Below are positions 16,082-24,004 of a DNA stretch of 47,835 bases, piece after piece. The stretch comes from Rhodospirillales bacterium. Its GTDB lineage: Bacteria; Pseudomonadota; Alphaproteobacteria; Acetobacterales; Acetobacteraceae. Numbering within the stretch: the stretch's first letter is position 1; every line of letters begins with the position of its first letter. The notes beneath the pieces were generated by a model, which was not told the origin of the DNA, ran no database searches, and saw only the letters and a program-made list of their open reading frames with translations. Location of the stretch: assembly GCA_025351925.1 (NCBI GenBank), contig JANXVC010000070.1, positions 1 through 47,835 of the forward strand, read 5' to 3'. Position numbers and translations under genes: made by a program.

Positions 16082-17308
16082 TCAGTCGCTTGAATACTCA
16101 GCGATCGGCACGGACTTCGCCATCTTCGCCCGCGTTGCAAAACGCAAAATCAGCAGCCCCAGCGAGGCCGACGCCAGCGACCCCACAAAAACTGCCAGCT
16201 TCACCTCATCCCCGCGCGGCCCCTGCCGAAACGCCAGGTCGCCGATGAACAGACTCATGGTGAAGCCGATGCCGCACAGCACCGCGCCGCCATAGAGCTG
16301 CAGCCGCGTCACTCCAGCCGGCAACCGCGCCAAACCAAGGCGCGCGGCCAGCAACACGGCGCCGAACACGCCGACCTGCTTTCCGATGAACAGGCCCAGC
16401 GCGGTACCAATCGCCAGCCGGTCCGTCCACACTCCTAGTGGCAGTGTATCGAAGGCAAGTCCAGCGTTCGCCAGCCCGAACAGCGGCAGGATACCATAGG
16501 CGATCCAGAGACCCAGTTTGTGCTCCAGCCGCTCGGCCGGAGACTGGCTCTCGCTGGGCTTGGCCCGCATCGGCACGACGAAGGCCAGCGCCACGCCGGC
16601 CAGCGTCGCATGCACGCCGGAGTCGAACACCAGCGCCCACAGCGCGACGCCACCGAGCAAATAGGGCCACAAACGCCGCACTCCCGCGCGGTTCAGCCCG
16701 AGCAGACCCAGCCAGACCATGACTGCCAGCCCTAGCTCCACAAGGTTGAGCCCCTTCGTGTAGAACACGGCGATCACCACGATGGCGCCGAGGTCATCGA
16801 TGATCGCCAGCGCTGTCAGGAACACCTTGAGCGCCAGCGGCACCCGGCTGCCCAGCACGCTCAGCACTGCCAGCGCAAAGGCGATGTCGGTCGCCACCGG
16901 CACGGCCCAGCCGCGCAGGGCCGTGCGGTCCCCCCAATTCAGCGCGACCACGATCAGCGCCGGCACGACCATGCCGCCCAGCGCTGCCAGGCCCGGCGCC
17001 GCAAGCCTCGCGGGAGACGCAAGCTCGCCCTGGGTGATCTCCCGCCGCAGCTCCAGCCCGACCAGCAGGAAGAACAGCGCCATCAGGCCGTCATTGATCC
17101 AAATGTGCACCGGCATCGACAATTCGCCCAGGCCAAGCGGCAACTGCAGCAGGGCGCGGTAGGCCGGCGCCGCCGCCGAATTGGCCCAGCCCAGCGCCAC
17201 CAACGCGGAGACGATCAGCACCAGGCCGCCCGCGCTTTCCGACCGTAGGAAATCGGCCAGAGCCGCAAATCGCCGCCGTGCAGCGTGCGTGATGAACAGA
17301 TATTGCAT
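16082..17308 (-). CDS. nhaA: Na+/H+ antiporter NhaA
   Basis: 408 residues, with about 12 TMs in the inner membrane; it exchanges cytoplasmic Na+ for H+ and supports pH and salt homeostasis. Landmarks are HIWINDGLMALFFLLVGLE, REITQGEL, the ion-binding Asp pair in ALAIIDDLGAIVVIA, ATDIAFALAVLSVLG and a C-terminal GIGFTMSLFIGDLAF. The start is ATG 17308. It stands alone, with the ArsR-like operon downstream on the same strand and the glycan locus divergent upstream. Confidence 0.97.
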   Translation of the reverse strand: MQYLFITHAARRRFAALADFLRSESAGGLVLIVSALVALGWANSAAAPAYRALLQLPLGLGELSMPVHIWINDGLMALFFLLVGLELRREITQGELASPARLAAPGLAALGGMVVPALIVVALNWGDRTALRGWAVPVATDIAFALAVLSVLGSRVPLALKVFLTALAIIDDLGAIVVIAVFYTKGLNLVELGLAVMVWLGLLGLNRAGVRRLWPYLLGGVALWALVFDSGVHATLAGVALAFVVPMRAKPSESQSPAERLEHKLGLWIAYGILPLFGLANAGLAFDTLPLGVWTDRLAIGTALGLFIGKQVGVFGAVLLAARLGLARLPAGVTRLQLYGGAVLCGIGFTMSLFIGDLAFRQGPRGDEVKLAVFVGSLASASLGLLILRFATRAKMAKSVPIAEYSSD

Positions 17309-17399
17309 CGAAGCCCTAATCGCCGGGGGAGGGTCAAGGCAACGTGGGCGGCGCAGCCACGTTGCTGTGTGTCTATGTCGTGGTCCTACAGTTTTTGTT

Positions 17400-18389
17400 A
17401 TGCCGCATCCCTTGCTCGCTCAACAGCCCACCGATCAACGCTCCAGGAGCCTCGATGTTGGCGTCTGCTGGGACAGAGCCATGCGGGCGGGCGCGTTCGA
17501 CGCGGCCTGGGCAATAAGCGACGCGGTGCTCGCGGCGCGTGACCCAACGACGCGGGATGATCCCACCCTGCCCTACCACCTGCGCTGGATTTGGGACGGG
17601 CGTGCGCCGGACGGCCGCCGGGTGCTGGTCCGCTGCTACCACGGCCTCGGCGACACGCTGCAGTTCTGCCGGTATCTGCCGCGGCTCCGCCCGCGGGTCG
17701 CCGGGTTGACGCTGGAGGTGCAGCCCGAGCTGATCCCACTGCTGCACAGCCTTCCCGGTCCGGACCGGCTGATCCCGTTCCGCCCGGAGGCGCCGACGCC
17801 GGCGTCGGAGTGCGACATCGAAATCATGGAACTCGCCCATGCGCTGCGGCTACCCCCGCCTGGCGCACCCTATCTCACGGCCGAGCCGCTGCCTCGCCCG
17901 GCCGGCGGAATGCTGGTCGGTGTATGCTGGCAGGCCGGCGGCTGGAACCCGGCACGGTCGGTGCCGCTGCCGGCTCTAGCACCGCTTGGCCGGGTGCCGG
18001 GCGTGCGGCTGATCAGCCTGCAGCGCGGGCCGGGCTTGAAGGAACTCAGCGACGCAGGTGCGCCGCCGGTGCTCGATACCGGGGACCGCAGTTCGGACGT
18101 CATGGCTGTCGCCAGGCTGCTGGCCACCCTAGACCTGGTCGTAACGGTGGATACGATGATCGCGCATTTGGCCGGCGCGCTGGGCCGGCCGACCTGGCTG
18201 CTGCTGCCGGCCGAGGCGGACTGGCGCTGGATGTCCGGGCGGCGCAGCCGATGGTACGGCTCGATCCGGACATACAGGCAGACCCGCCCCGGTCAATGGG
18301 CGGATCCGGTCGCGCGGATGCAGGCGGACCTCGTTGAGTTGATCCGGCGACGCAATTTGGGGAACCCCGGGACACATCGGCGTTTGTAG
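17400..18389 (+). CDS. GT9-like glycosyltransferase (heptosyltransferase-type fold)
   Basis: About 330 residues from ATG 17400; no clear ribosome site is visible, and ATG 17479 (MRAGAFDAAWAIS) is an alternative. Motifs include VRCYHGLGDTLQFCRYLP near the N-terminus, VGVCWQAGGWNPARSVPL at the start of the C-terminal Rossmann domain, and VVTVDTMIAHLAGALGRPTW followed by LLLPAEADWRW. The last matches the sugar-nucleotide site of ADP-heptose-type GT9 enzymes and GT domains of TPR proteins. It is probably cytosolic and membrane-associated. It is the first gene of the glycan locus, separated from the next by 77 bases. Donor and acceptor are unknown. Confidence 0.8.
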   Translation: MPHPLLAQQPTDQRSRSLDVGVCWDRAMRAGAFDAAWAISDAVLAARDPTTRDDPTLPYHLRWIWDGRAPDGRRVLVRCYHGLGDTLQFCRYLPRLRPRVAGLTLEVQPELIPLLHSLPGPDRLIPFRPEAPTPASECDIEIMELAHALRLPPPGAPYLTAEPLPRPAGGMLVGVCWQAGGWNPARSVPLPALAPLGRVPGVRLISLQRGPGLKELSDAGAPPVLDTGDRSSDVMAVARLLATLDLVVTVDTMIAHLAGALGRPTWLLLPAEADWRWMSGRRSRWYGSIRTYRQTRPGQWADPVARMQADLVELIRRRNLGNPGTHRRL

Positions 18390-18397
18390 GCCTACAA
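18384..18397. repeat. 14-bp perfect palindrome spanning the GT9-like stop codon
   Basis: TTGTAGGCCTACAA reads the same on both strands and includes the stop codon TAG at 18387-18389. It lies 70 bases before the next gene. It could be an operator for a promoter serving the following operon, or chance. There is no T-run for a terminator. Confidence 0.3.
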
Positions 18398-18466
18398 GGT
18401 TTGCACGAGGACCAGTTTGCCATGCCCATATCCAACCCGACCGGCCGGACCCTCTAGGCCTCGACT

Positions 18467-19573
18467 TTGCGGATCGTGATCCTCGGCCTGACCATTACAT
18501 CGTCCTGGGGCAACGGGCATGCGACGACGTTCCGCGGCCTGATGCGCGGTTTGGCGCAGCGCGGCCATAGCGTGCTGTTCCTGGAGCGCAACAAGCCTTG
18601 GTACGCCGACAACCGTGACCTCCCAGTGCCACCGTATGGCGAAACCCAGCTTTATGCCGAGCTGGAGGAGCTGCAGCAGCGCTGGTCCGGCGCCATCGCT
18701 GCGGCGGACCTGGTCGTGGTCGGCTCCTACGTGCCGGACGGCGTGGCGGTCGGTGCGCTGGTGCAGCGATTGGCGCGGGGCATCACGGCGTTCTACGACA
18801 TCGACACGCCGGTCACCCTCGCGGCGCTGGCCGACGATGCCTGTGACTATCTAACGCCGGGTCTGCTGCGCGGTTTCGATCTTTATCTGTCGTTTACCGG
18901 CGGGCCGACTCTGCAATACCTGGAACATACGCTGGGCGCCCCAATGGCGCGGGCGCTATACTGCTCGGCCGATCCGGACGTGTACTGGCCCGATCCAAAC
19001 GCCGTGCCGGCCTGGGATCTCGGCTATCTCGGCACCTACAGTCCCGACCGACAGCCGATGGTGGACGCGCTGCTGTGCCGGACGGCGCAGGCGTGGGACG
19101 CCGGGCGGTTCGTGGTGGCGGGGCCGATGTACCCCGGCGACCTTGCCTGGCCCGGCAACGTCGAGCGCGTCGAGCACCTCGCCCCCAACCGGCACCGCGC
19201 CTTCTACGCCGCGCAGCGCTTCACCTTGAACGTGACCCGGGCCGACATGGTCCGCCGCGGCTACAGCCCAAGCGTGCGTCTGTTCGAAGCCGCGTGTTGC
19301 GGCGTGCCGATCATCAGCGACTGGTGGGCCGGCCTCGACGCGTTCTTCCGGCCTGGCGAGGAGATCCTGCTCGCTGCCTCGACGGAGGAGGTGCTGACGG
19401 CGGTACGAACCCTGCCGGAGCACCGGCGCCGTGCCATGGCCGCCGCGGCACGGGCGCGCGTGCTGGCGGCGCATACCGGCGGCCACCGGGCGGCCGAGCT
19501 CGAAGCCTACGCCGCCGAGGCCGCCCAAGCCTGCGCGGGGCAACGGCGAGTGCCGGGCCGGGTGCCGGCATGA
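18467..19573 (+). CDS. Glycosyltransferase, CgeB-like (paralogue 1)
   Basis: 368 residues starting from TTG 18467, where the protein begins directly with a Rossmann strand RIVILGLTITSSWGNGHA. The C-terminal domain has RRGYSPSVRLFEAACCGVP, then IISDWWAGLDAFF and GEEILLAAS, typical of GT-B enzymes related to CgeB/YkvP glycosyltransferases. The middle carries FYDIDTPVTLA and LGYLGTYSPDRQP. It shares all these landmarks with the next gene, so the two are tandem duplicates. Its stop overlaps the next ATG as ATGA. It presumably adds one sugar to the cluster's glycan; specificity is unknown. Confidence 0.85.
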   Translation: MRIVILGLTITSSWGNGHATTFRGLMRGLAQRGHSVLFLERNKPWYADNRDLPVPPYGETQLYAELEELQQRWSGAIAAADLVVVGSYVPDGVAVGALVQRLARGITAFYDIDTPVTLAALADDACDYLTPGLLRGFDLYLSFTGGPTLQYLEHTLGAPMARALYCSADPDVYWPDPNAVPAWDLGYLGTYSPDRQPMVDALLCRTAQAWDAGRFVVAGPMYPGDLAWPGNVERVEHLAPNRHRAFYAAQRFTLNVTRADMVRRGYSPSVRLFEAACCGVPIISDWWAGLDAFFRPGEEILLAASTEEVLTAVRTLPEHRRRAMAAAARARVLAAHTGGHRAAELEAYAAEAAQACAGQRRVPGRVPA

Positions 19574-20652
19574 ACATCGTGATCTTCGGCCTGTCGGTCA
19601 GCAGCTCCTGGGGCAATGGACACGCGGCATTGTGGCGCGGCCTGATCGGCGCGTTGCTGGCGGCCGGGCACCGGGTCACGTTTTTCGAGCGCGACGTGCC
19701 GTATTACCGTGAATACCGCGACCTTTGGTCCCTGCCGGACGGCGGCGAACTGGTGCTGTATCCCGACTGGGCGGCGGCCCTGCCGCAGATGCGCCGTGCG
19801 CTGGCCGGGGCGGATGTCGGCATGGTTACGTCATATTGCCCGGACGCGCTTGCGGCGACCCAACTGCTGCAGGATAGCACAGCAGCACTCCGCTGCTTCT
19901 ACGACCTGGACACCCCGGTGACCCTGGCGCGGCTCGATGCCGGCGAGGCCGTGGACTACATCGGACCCGATGGCCTGGCCGGGTTCGACCTCGTGCTGAG
20001 CTACACCGGCGGCGACGCGTTGGAGGCGCTGCGCACCCAGCTCAGCGCTCGTTGCGTGGTGCCGATCTACGGCTCGGTCGATCCGGCGCTGCACCGCCCG
20101 ACGGCGCCGCGCCCGGAGTACGACGCCCTGCTCTCATACCTCGGCACCTACGCCGCCGACCGCCAGGCGGCGCTCGAAAGGCTGTTCGTCGAGCCCGCCC
20201 GGGCCTTGCCGGACCAGCGCTTCGTCATTGGCGGCGCGCAGTACCCGGACGGCTTCCCGTGGACACAAAACACGTTCTTCGTGCGCCATCTGCCGCCGCC
20301 GCTGCACCCAGCGTTCTATTGCTCGTCCCGCATCACCCTGAACGTCACGCGCGACGCGATGGCGCGGGCCGGCTGGTGCCCGTCCGGCCGGCTGTTCGAG
20401 GCGGCTGCCTGCGGCGTGCCGATCCTGAGCGACGCCTGGGCCGGGCTCGACAGCTTCTTCGAACCTGGCCGCGAAATTCTGGTGGCGCGCTCCACCGACG
20501 ACGCCTTGGCGGCGCTGCACACATCCCCCAACGAGCTCGCCGCCATCGCGCGCCGGGCCCGCGACCGTACCCTGTCGGAGCACAGCGCTGCGCGCCGCGC
20601 CTCCGAGATGGTGATGGCGTTCGAGACGGTGTCGTCGCGGGAGCGCGTCTGA
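19570..20652 (+). CDS. Glycosyltransferase, CgeB-like (paralogue 2)
   Basis: 360 residues. It opens with NIVIFGLSVSSSWGNGHAA, has CFYDLDTPVTLARLD and LSYLGTYAADRQ in the middle, and RLFEAAACGVPILSDAWAGL with GREILVARS near the end. All are collinear with the preceding gene, so it arose by tandem duplication and has diverged, probably to act at the adjacent sugar. The start overlaps the upstream stop (ATGA), and its stop overlaps the next start (TGATG). It is a soluble GT-B fold with no membrane segment. Confidence 0.87.
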   Translation: MNIVIFGLSVSSSWGNGHAALWRGLIGALLAAGHRVTFFERDVPYYREYRDLWSLPDGGELVLYPDWAAALPQMRRALAGADVGMVTSYCPDALAATQLLQDSTAALRCFYDLDTPVTLARLDAGEAVDYIGPDGLAGFDLVLSYTGGDALEALRTQLSARCVVPIYGSVDPALHRPTAPRPEYDALLSYLGTYAADRQAALERLFVEPARALPDQRFVIGGAQYPDGFPWTQNTFFVRHLPPPLHPAFYCSSRITLNVTRDAMARAGWCPSGRLFEAAACGVPILSDAWAGLDSFFEPGREILVARSTDDALAALHTSPNELAAIARRARDRTLSEHSAARRASEMVMAFETVSSRERV

Positions 20653-21452
20653 TGTGGGGCATCATCCCGGCCGCCGGCAACGGCACGCGCATGCAGCCAC
20701 TAGCGTTCAGCAAGGAGCTGCTGCCGGTCGGCTCGCGCCTGGACGCCAGCGGTATCGAACGGCCGCGCGCTGTCAGCGAGTACCTGATCGAGCGCATGGT
20801 GCGGGGCGGCGCCGACAAGATTTGCTTCGTGATCTCGCCGTGGAAGAGCGACATCCTGCAGTATTACGGCGGGTCCGTCGGCGACGTGGACATCGCCTAT
20901 GTCTGCCAGGCCGGCGCCGTCGGACTGTGCGACGCCATTTTCCGCGCTCTGCCGCTCATTCCCGAAAGCGAGCCGGTGATCGTCGGCCTTCCGGACACCA
21001 TCTGGTTCCCGGCCGACGCGCTGGGCGGCTTGCCGGATGACCGCCTGTCGTTCCTGCTGTTTCCAGTCGAGAAGCCCGAGCTGTTCGACGCGGTTGACCT
21101 GGATGCCGACGGCCGGGTGCGGGAAATCCAGGTGAAGTCGCCCGTCGCCCGGTCCAACTGGATTTGGGGCGCCTTCAAGATGCCCGGCGCCACGCTGCAC
21201 GCGCTGCACCGCCTATGGCTGCACCGGGAGCGGGCGGACGAATACATCGGCACGCTGATCAACGCCTGGCTCGCCGAGGGCAACGCGGCCTGGGGCGTGC
21301 GGGCGGGAACCAGCTACGTCGATGTCGGCACGCTCAATGGGTATCGCGAGGCGATGCGCCTGCTGGGCGGCGAGGCCGCAGCGCCGGCGCCGGCGCACAG
21401 CACGACGGAGAGGCGGACCGGATCGGCAAAGTTCGAAGGGAACACGGTTTAA
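20652..21452 (+). CDS. Sugar-phosphate nucleotidyltransferase (RfbA/GalU-like)
   Basis: 266 residues. The N-terminal signature IIPAAGNGTRMQPLAFSKEL is the nucleotide-binding loop of sugar-1-phosphate nucleotidyltransferases, followed by LLPVG. Other landmarks are VIVGLPDTIWF (metal/nucleotide Asp region), WIWGAFKMPG, and a C-terminal TSYVDVGTLNGYREAM. It should make an NDP-sugar donor for the adjacent glycosyltransferases. No dehydratase, epimerase or reductase gene is alongside, so the activated sugar is probably used directly or modified elsewhere. The base (UTP, dTTP or CTP) cannot be read from the sequence. Confidence 0.88.
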   Translation: MWGIIPAAGNGTRMQPLAFSKELLPVGSRLDASGIERPRAVSEYLIERMVRGGADKICFVISPWKSDILQYYGGSVGDVDIAYVCQAGAVGLCDAIFRALPLIPESEPVIVGLPDTIWFPADALGGLPDDRLSFLLFPVEKPELFDAVDLDADGRVREIQVKSPVARSNWIWGAFKMPGATLHALHRLWLHRERADEYIGTLINAWLAEGNAAWGVRAGTSYVDVGTLNGYREAMRLLGGEAAAPAPAHSTTERRTGSAKFEGNTV

Positions 21453-21454
21453 TC

Positions 21455-22249
21455 ATGCAGGAATGGACCACGGACCGCATCCGCGAACGGGTGCAAACGC
21501 TGGGGCCTTGGTTCCACAACATGAACCTGTGCGGCGTGCAGACCGCGCCGGAGCACTTCCTGGGCGACTACCCCATGGTAAAGTGGCAGCGGTTCCAGGA
21601 CAGCCTGCCCGCGGATCTCACGGGCAAGACGGTGCTCGACATCGGCTGCAACGCCGGCTTCTACTCAATGGAGATGAAGCGGCGCGGCGCTGCCCGGGTG
21701 CTCGGCATCGACTTCGATGAGGACTACCTGGCGCAGGCACGTTTCGCCGCGAAAATCCAGGAGCTGGACATCGAGTTCCGGCAGATGTCCGTCTATGACA
21801 TTGGCCAGCTGGGCGAACGGTTCGATGTCGTGTTCTTCATCGGCGTGCTCTACCATCTGCGCCACCCGCTGCTGGCGCTCGATCTGATCCGCGAGCACGT
21901 CACCGGCGACCTGCTGGTGTTTCAATCGCTGCAGCGCGGCGCCAACGCGGTGCTGCCCTTGGCGGCGGATTATGAGTTCTGGGAAACCGCGATCTTCGAC
22001 GACCCCGGCTTTCCGAAGCTGCACTTCATCGAACGCAGCTACTCGCACGACAACACCAACTGGTGGGTGCCGAACGCCGCGTGCTCAGCGGCGATGCTGC
22101 GAGCCGCCGGGTTCAGCATCGAGAGCAACCCGGAGGACGAGGTCTTTATTTGTCGCTGCGCGGCACATCCGGATGCGCGCTATGGCGCCGTGTATCCGGC
22201 TCGAAATGCAGCTCCGCAGCCCGTCCGCGAAAAGGAGGATCGGCCATGA
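21455..22249 (+). CDS. SAM-dependent methyltransferase of the glycan locus
   Basis: 264 residues starting three bases after the nucleotidyltransferase stop. Class I methyltransferase motif I is KTVLDIGCNAGFYSMEM, motif II ARVLGIDFDEDY, and motif IV DVVFFIGVLYHLRHPLLAL, a spacing like CmoB-type and sugar methyltransferases. WFHNMNLCGVQTAP at the N-terminus and NWWVPNAACSAAMLRAAGF near the end look family-specific. It probably methylates a sugar hydroxyl or a glycan end, inferred from the neighbours. Its stop overlaps the next ATG as ATGA. Confidence 0.88.
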   Translation: MQEWTTDRIRERVQTLGPWFHNMNLCGVQTAPEHFLGDYPMVKWQRFQDSLPADLTGKTVLDIGCNAGFYSMEMKRRGAARVLGIDFDEDYLAQARFAAKIQELDIEFRQMSVYDIGQLGERFDVVFFIGVLYHLRHPLLALDLIREHVTGDLLVFQSLQRGANAVLPLAADYEFWETAIFDDPGFPKLHFIERSYSHDNTNWWVPNAACSAAMLRAAGFSIESNPEDEVFICRCAAHPDARYGAVYPARNAAPQPVREKEDRP

Positions 22250-23232
22250 TCGAGGCCGCAATGATTTGGAACGAGCCGAACAACAAGTCGCATTGGGACT
22301 TTGATAATGATCCGGGCTGGGCCGTCTTCGCCCGCATGACCAAGCTGGCCGGTCAGGCGATCGCGGCCGAGGCGCCCGGCCTGCCCCGCGTGCTGGGCGG
22401 CATCAGCCCGATCGACCCCGACTTCATCCGCGTGCTGCAGGGCCACGACGCCTTGACCGATCTGGACGCAGTGGCGGTGCATGGTTTCCCGCTCGACTGG
22501 AACCATTGGATGCTGGACGACTGGCCGGCGAAGCTCGACAGCATCCGCGCGGTGACGGACCTGCCGCTCTGGGTCAGCGAGGTCGGCATCTCGACCTTCG
22601 GCGCCGAGGAGGTGCAGGAGTGGGGCCTGCGCCGCACCGCGGAGCTGCTGCTGGGCCTTGGCCCGAAGCGTCCGGAGCGCATCCACTGGTACAGCCTGTA
22701 TGACCTGCCCGCGGCGTGGCCTGCGACGACCCGGCACCGTGAGGCCGAGGGCAGCAGCTACTACCGGCATTTCCACATGGGCCTGCTGGACGAGCACGGC
22801 CGGCCGAAGCGCGCCGCCAAGATCTTCCACGAGTTCACCCCGGAGATCGGCCTCTGTCAGTGGTTCCACTTCGAGGACCACCGGCTGGATGACGCGGTGC
22901 GCCATATGCGCGATATGGGCGTGACCACCCTGCGCACCGGACTGAGCTGGGCGGATTGGTACCGGCCCGATGCGGAGGCTTGGTTCGACCGGCAGATGCG
23001 CGCGCTGGAGGATTTCGACGTCACGGCGACATTCTGCTTCACGCCGGAGCACAAGGGCCAGCGGCCGCACCACACCGCTGTCCCTACCCATCCGGAGGAG
23101 TTCGCGGAATTCTGCGGCACGATGATCCGCCGCTACGCGCCGGGCCGGCTGGGTTGCAGCGCGCCCAACGGGCTGCGGAGCAATGCTCCCAGCGGGCCGG
23201 AGGCCTGGTCGATGCACGCCGCGGTCGGTTAG
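22246..23232 (+). CDS. Clan GH-A glycoside hydrolase with permuted barrel order
   Basis: 328 residues. A strong ribosome site (AAAGGAGG) sits directly before ATG 22246. The protein begins at what is normally strand 4 of a (beta/alpha)8 hydrolase: MIWNEPNNKSHWDF carries the acid/base Glu. Strand 6 (DAVAVHGFPLDW), strand 7 with the nucleophile Glu (LPLWVSEVGIST) and strand 8 (RIHWYSLYDLP) follow, ending GLLDEHGRPKRAAKIF. Only then come strands 1-3: GLCQWFHFEDHR, VTTLRTGLSWADW and FDVTATFCFTPEHKG. No signal peptide is seen, so it is probably cytosolic. It resembles GH39-type beta-xylosidases. A broken two-barrel protein is the alternative to permutation. Confidence 0.75.
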   Translation: MIEAAMIWNEPNNKSHWDFDNDPGWAVFARMTKLAGQAIAAEAPGLPRVLGGISPIDPDFIRVLQGHDALTDLDAVAVHGFPLDWNHWMLDDWPAKLDSIRAVTDLPLWVSEVGISTFGAEEVQEWGLRRTAELLLGLGPKRPERIHWYSLYDLPAAWPATTRHREAEGSSYYRHFHMGLLDEHGRPKRAAKIFHEFTPEIGLCQWFHFEDHRLDDAVRHMRDMGVTTLRTGLSWADWYRPDAEAWFDRQMRALEDFDVTATFCFTPEHKGQRPHHTAVPTHPEEFAEFCGTMIRRYAPGRLGCSAPNGLRSNAPSGPEAWSMHAAVG

Positions 23233-23236
23233 CCGC

Positions 23237-24004
23237 ATGGAGGCCGTGCTGCGCGGCCTCGCGCTGCGCCAACCGGTGGGCGTCCGGGTGGCTCTCGTCG
23301 TTGCGCATCCGGACGACGAGACGATCGCCGCTGGTGCCAGCCTGCATCTGCTGTCGGAGCTATTGCTGGTGCATGTGACCGATGGCGCGCCGCGGGCCAT
23401 AGCGGACGCGGCCGCCGCGGGCTTCGACACCGTGACCGCCTATGCCGCCGCCCGGCGCCGTGAGCTCACTGCGGCGCTGCAGGTTGCAGGCGTATCGCCG
23501 AGGCTGGTCGAGCTTGGTGTGCCGGACCAGGACGCTAGCCTCGACATGCAGGGGCTCACGCACACGCTAGCCCGCCTGTTCGAAGCGCATGGGATCGAGG
23601 CGATGCTCACCCACGCCTATGAGGGCGGCCACCCCGACCACGACGCCACCGCATTTGCCGTGCACGCCGCCGCCGGGCACCGTGCGGTGCTGGAATTCGC
23701 CGGATATCACGCCGACCCCGCGGGTAGGCTGCTGACCGGACGCTTCCTGCCGGGTCCGGTTCCAACGGTCGTCGCGCTCACCGAAGTCGAACGGCAGCAA
23801 AAACAGGCGATGTTCGACTGCTTCCGCACCCAGGCCGGCATACTTACCGCGTTCGGCACAATTGAAGAAAGCTTCCGCCCAGCGCCGGCCTACGACTTCG
23901 CGGCGCCACCGCTGCCGGGGCGGCTGAACTACGAGCACTGGGGCTGGAGCATGACCGGCGCGCGATGGCGCAGTCTGGCGCGGGCAGCCCTATGCGACGC
24001 CTGA
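23237..24004 (+). CDS. PIG-L (LmbE-like) deacetylase
   Basis: 255 residues from ATG 23237, four bases after the hydrolase stop. The zinc site is explicit: ALVVAHPDDETIAAG near residue 20 and YEGGHPDHDATAF near the middle, as in PIG-L/MshB N-acetyl-sugar deacetylases. It probably removes an acetyl group from an N-acetylhexosamine unit in the cluster's product, leaving an amine that the GNAT-type protein downstream could re-acylate. No signal peptide or TM is present. The 3' end overlaps the next glycosyltransferase by 13 bases. Confidence 0.9.
   Translation: MEAVLRGLALRQPVGVRVALVVAHPDDETIAAGASLHLLSELLLVHVTDGAPRAIADAAAAGFDTVTAYAAARRRELTAALQVAGVSPRLVELGVPDQDASLDMQGLTHTLARLFEAHGIEAMLTHAYEGGHPDHDATAFAVHAAAGHRAVLEFAGYHADPAGRLLTGRFLPGPVPTVVALTEVERQQKQAMFDCFRTQAGILTAFGTIEESFRPAPAYDFAAPPLPGRLNYEHWGWSMTGARWRSLARAALCDA

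Noticed and set aside
23130-23240. Frameshift explaining the odd end of the glycoside hydrolase
   Set aside because: Neither alternative frame continues strands 4-8 of a barrel, and the PIG-L gene begins four bases after the stop.
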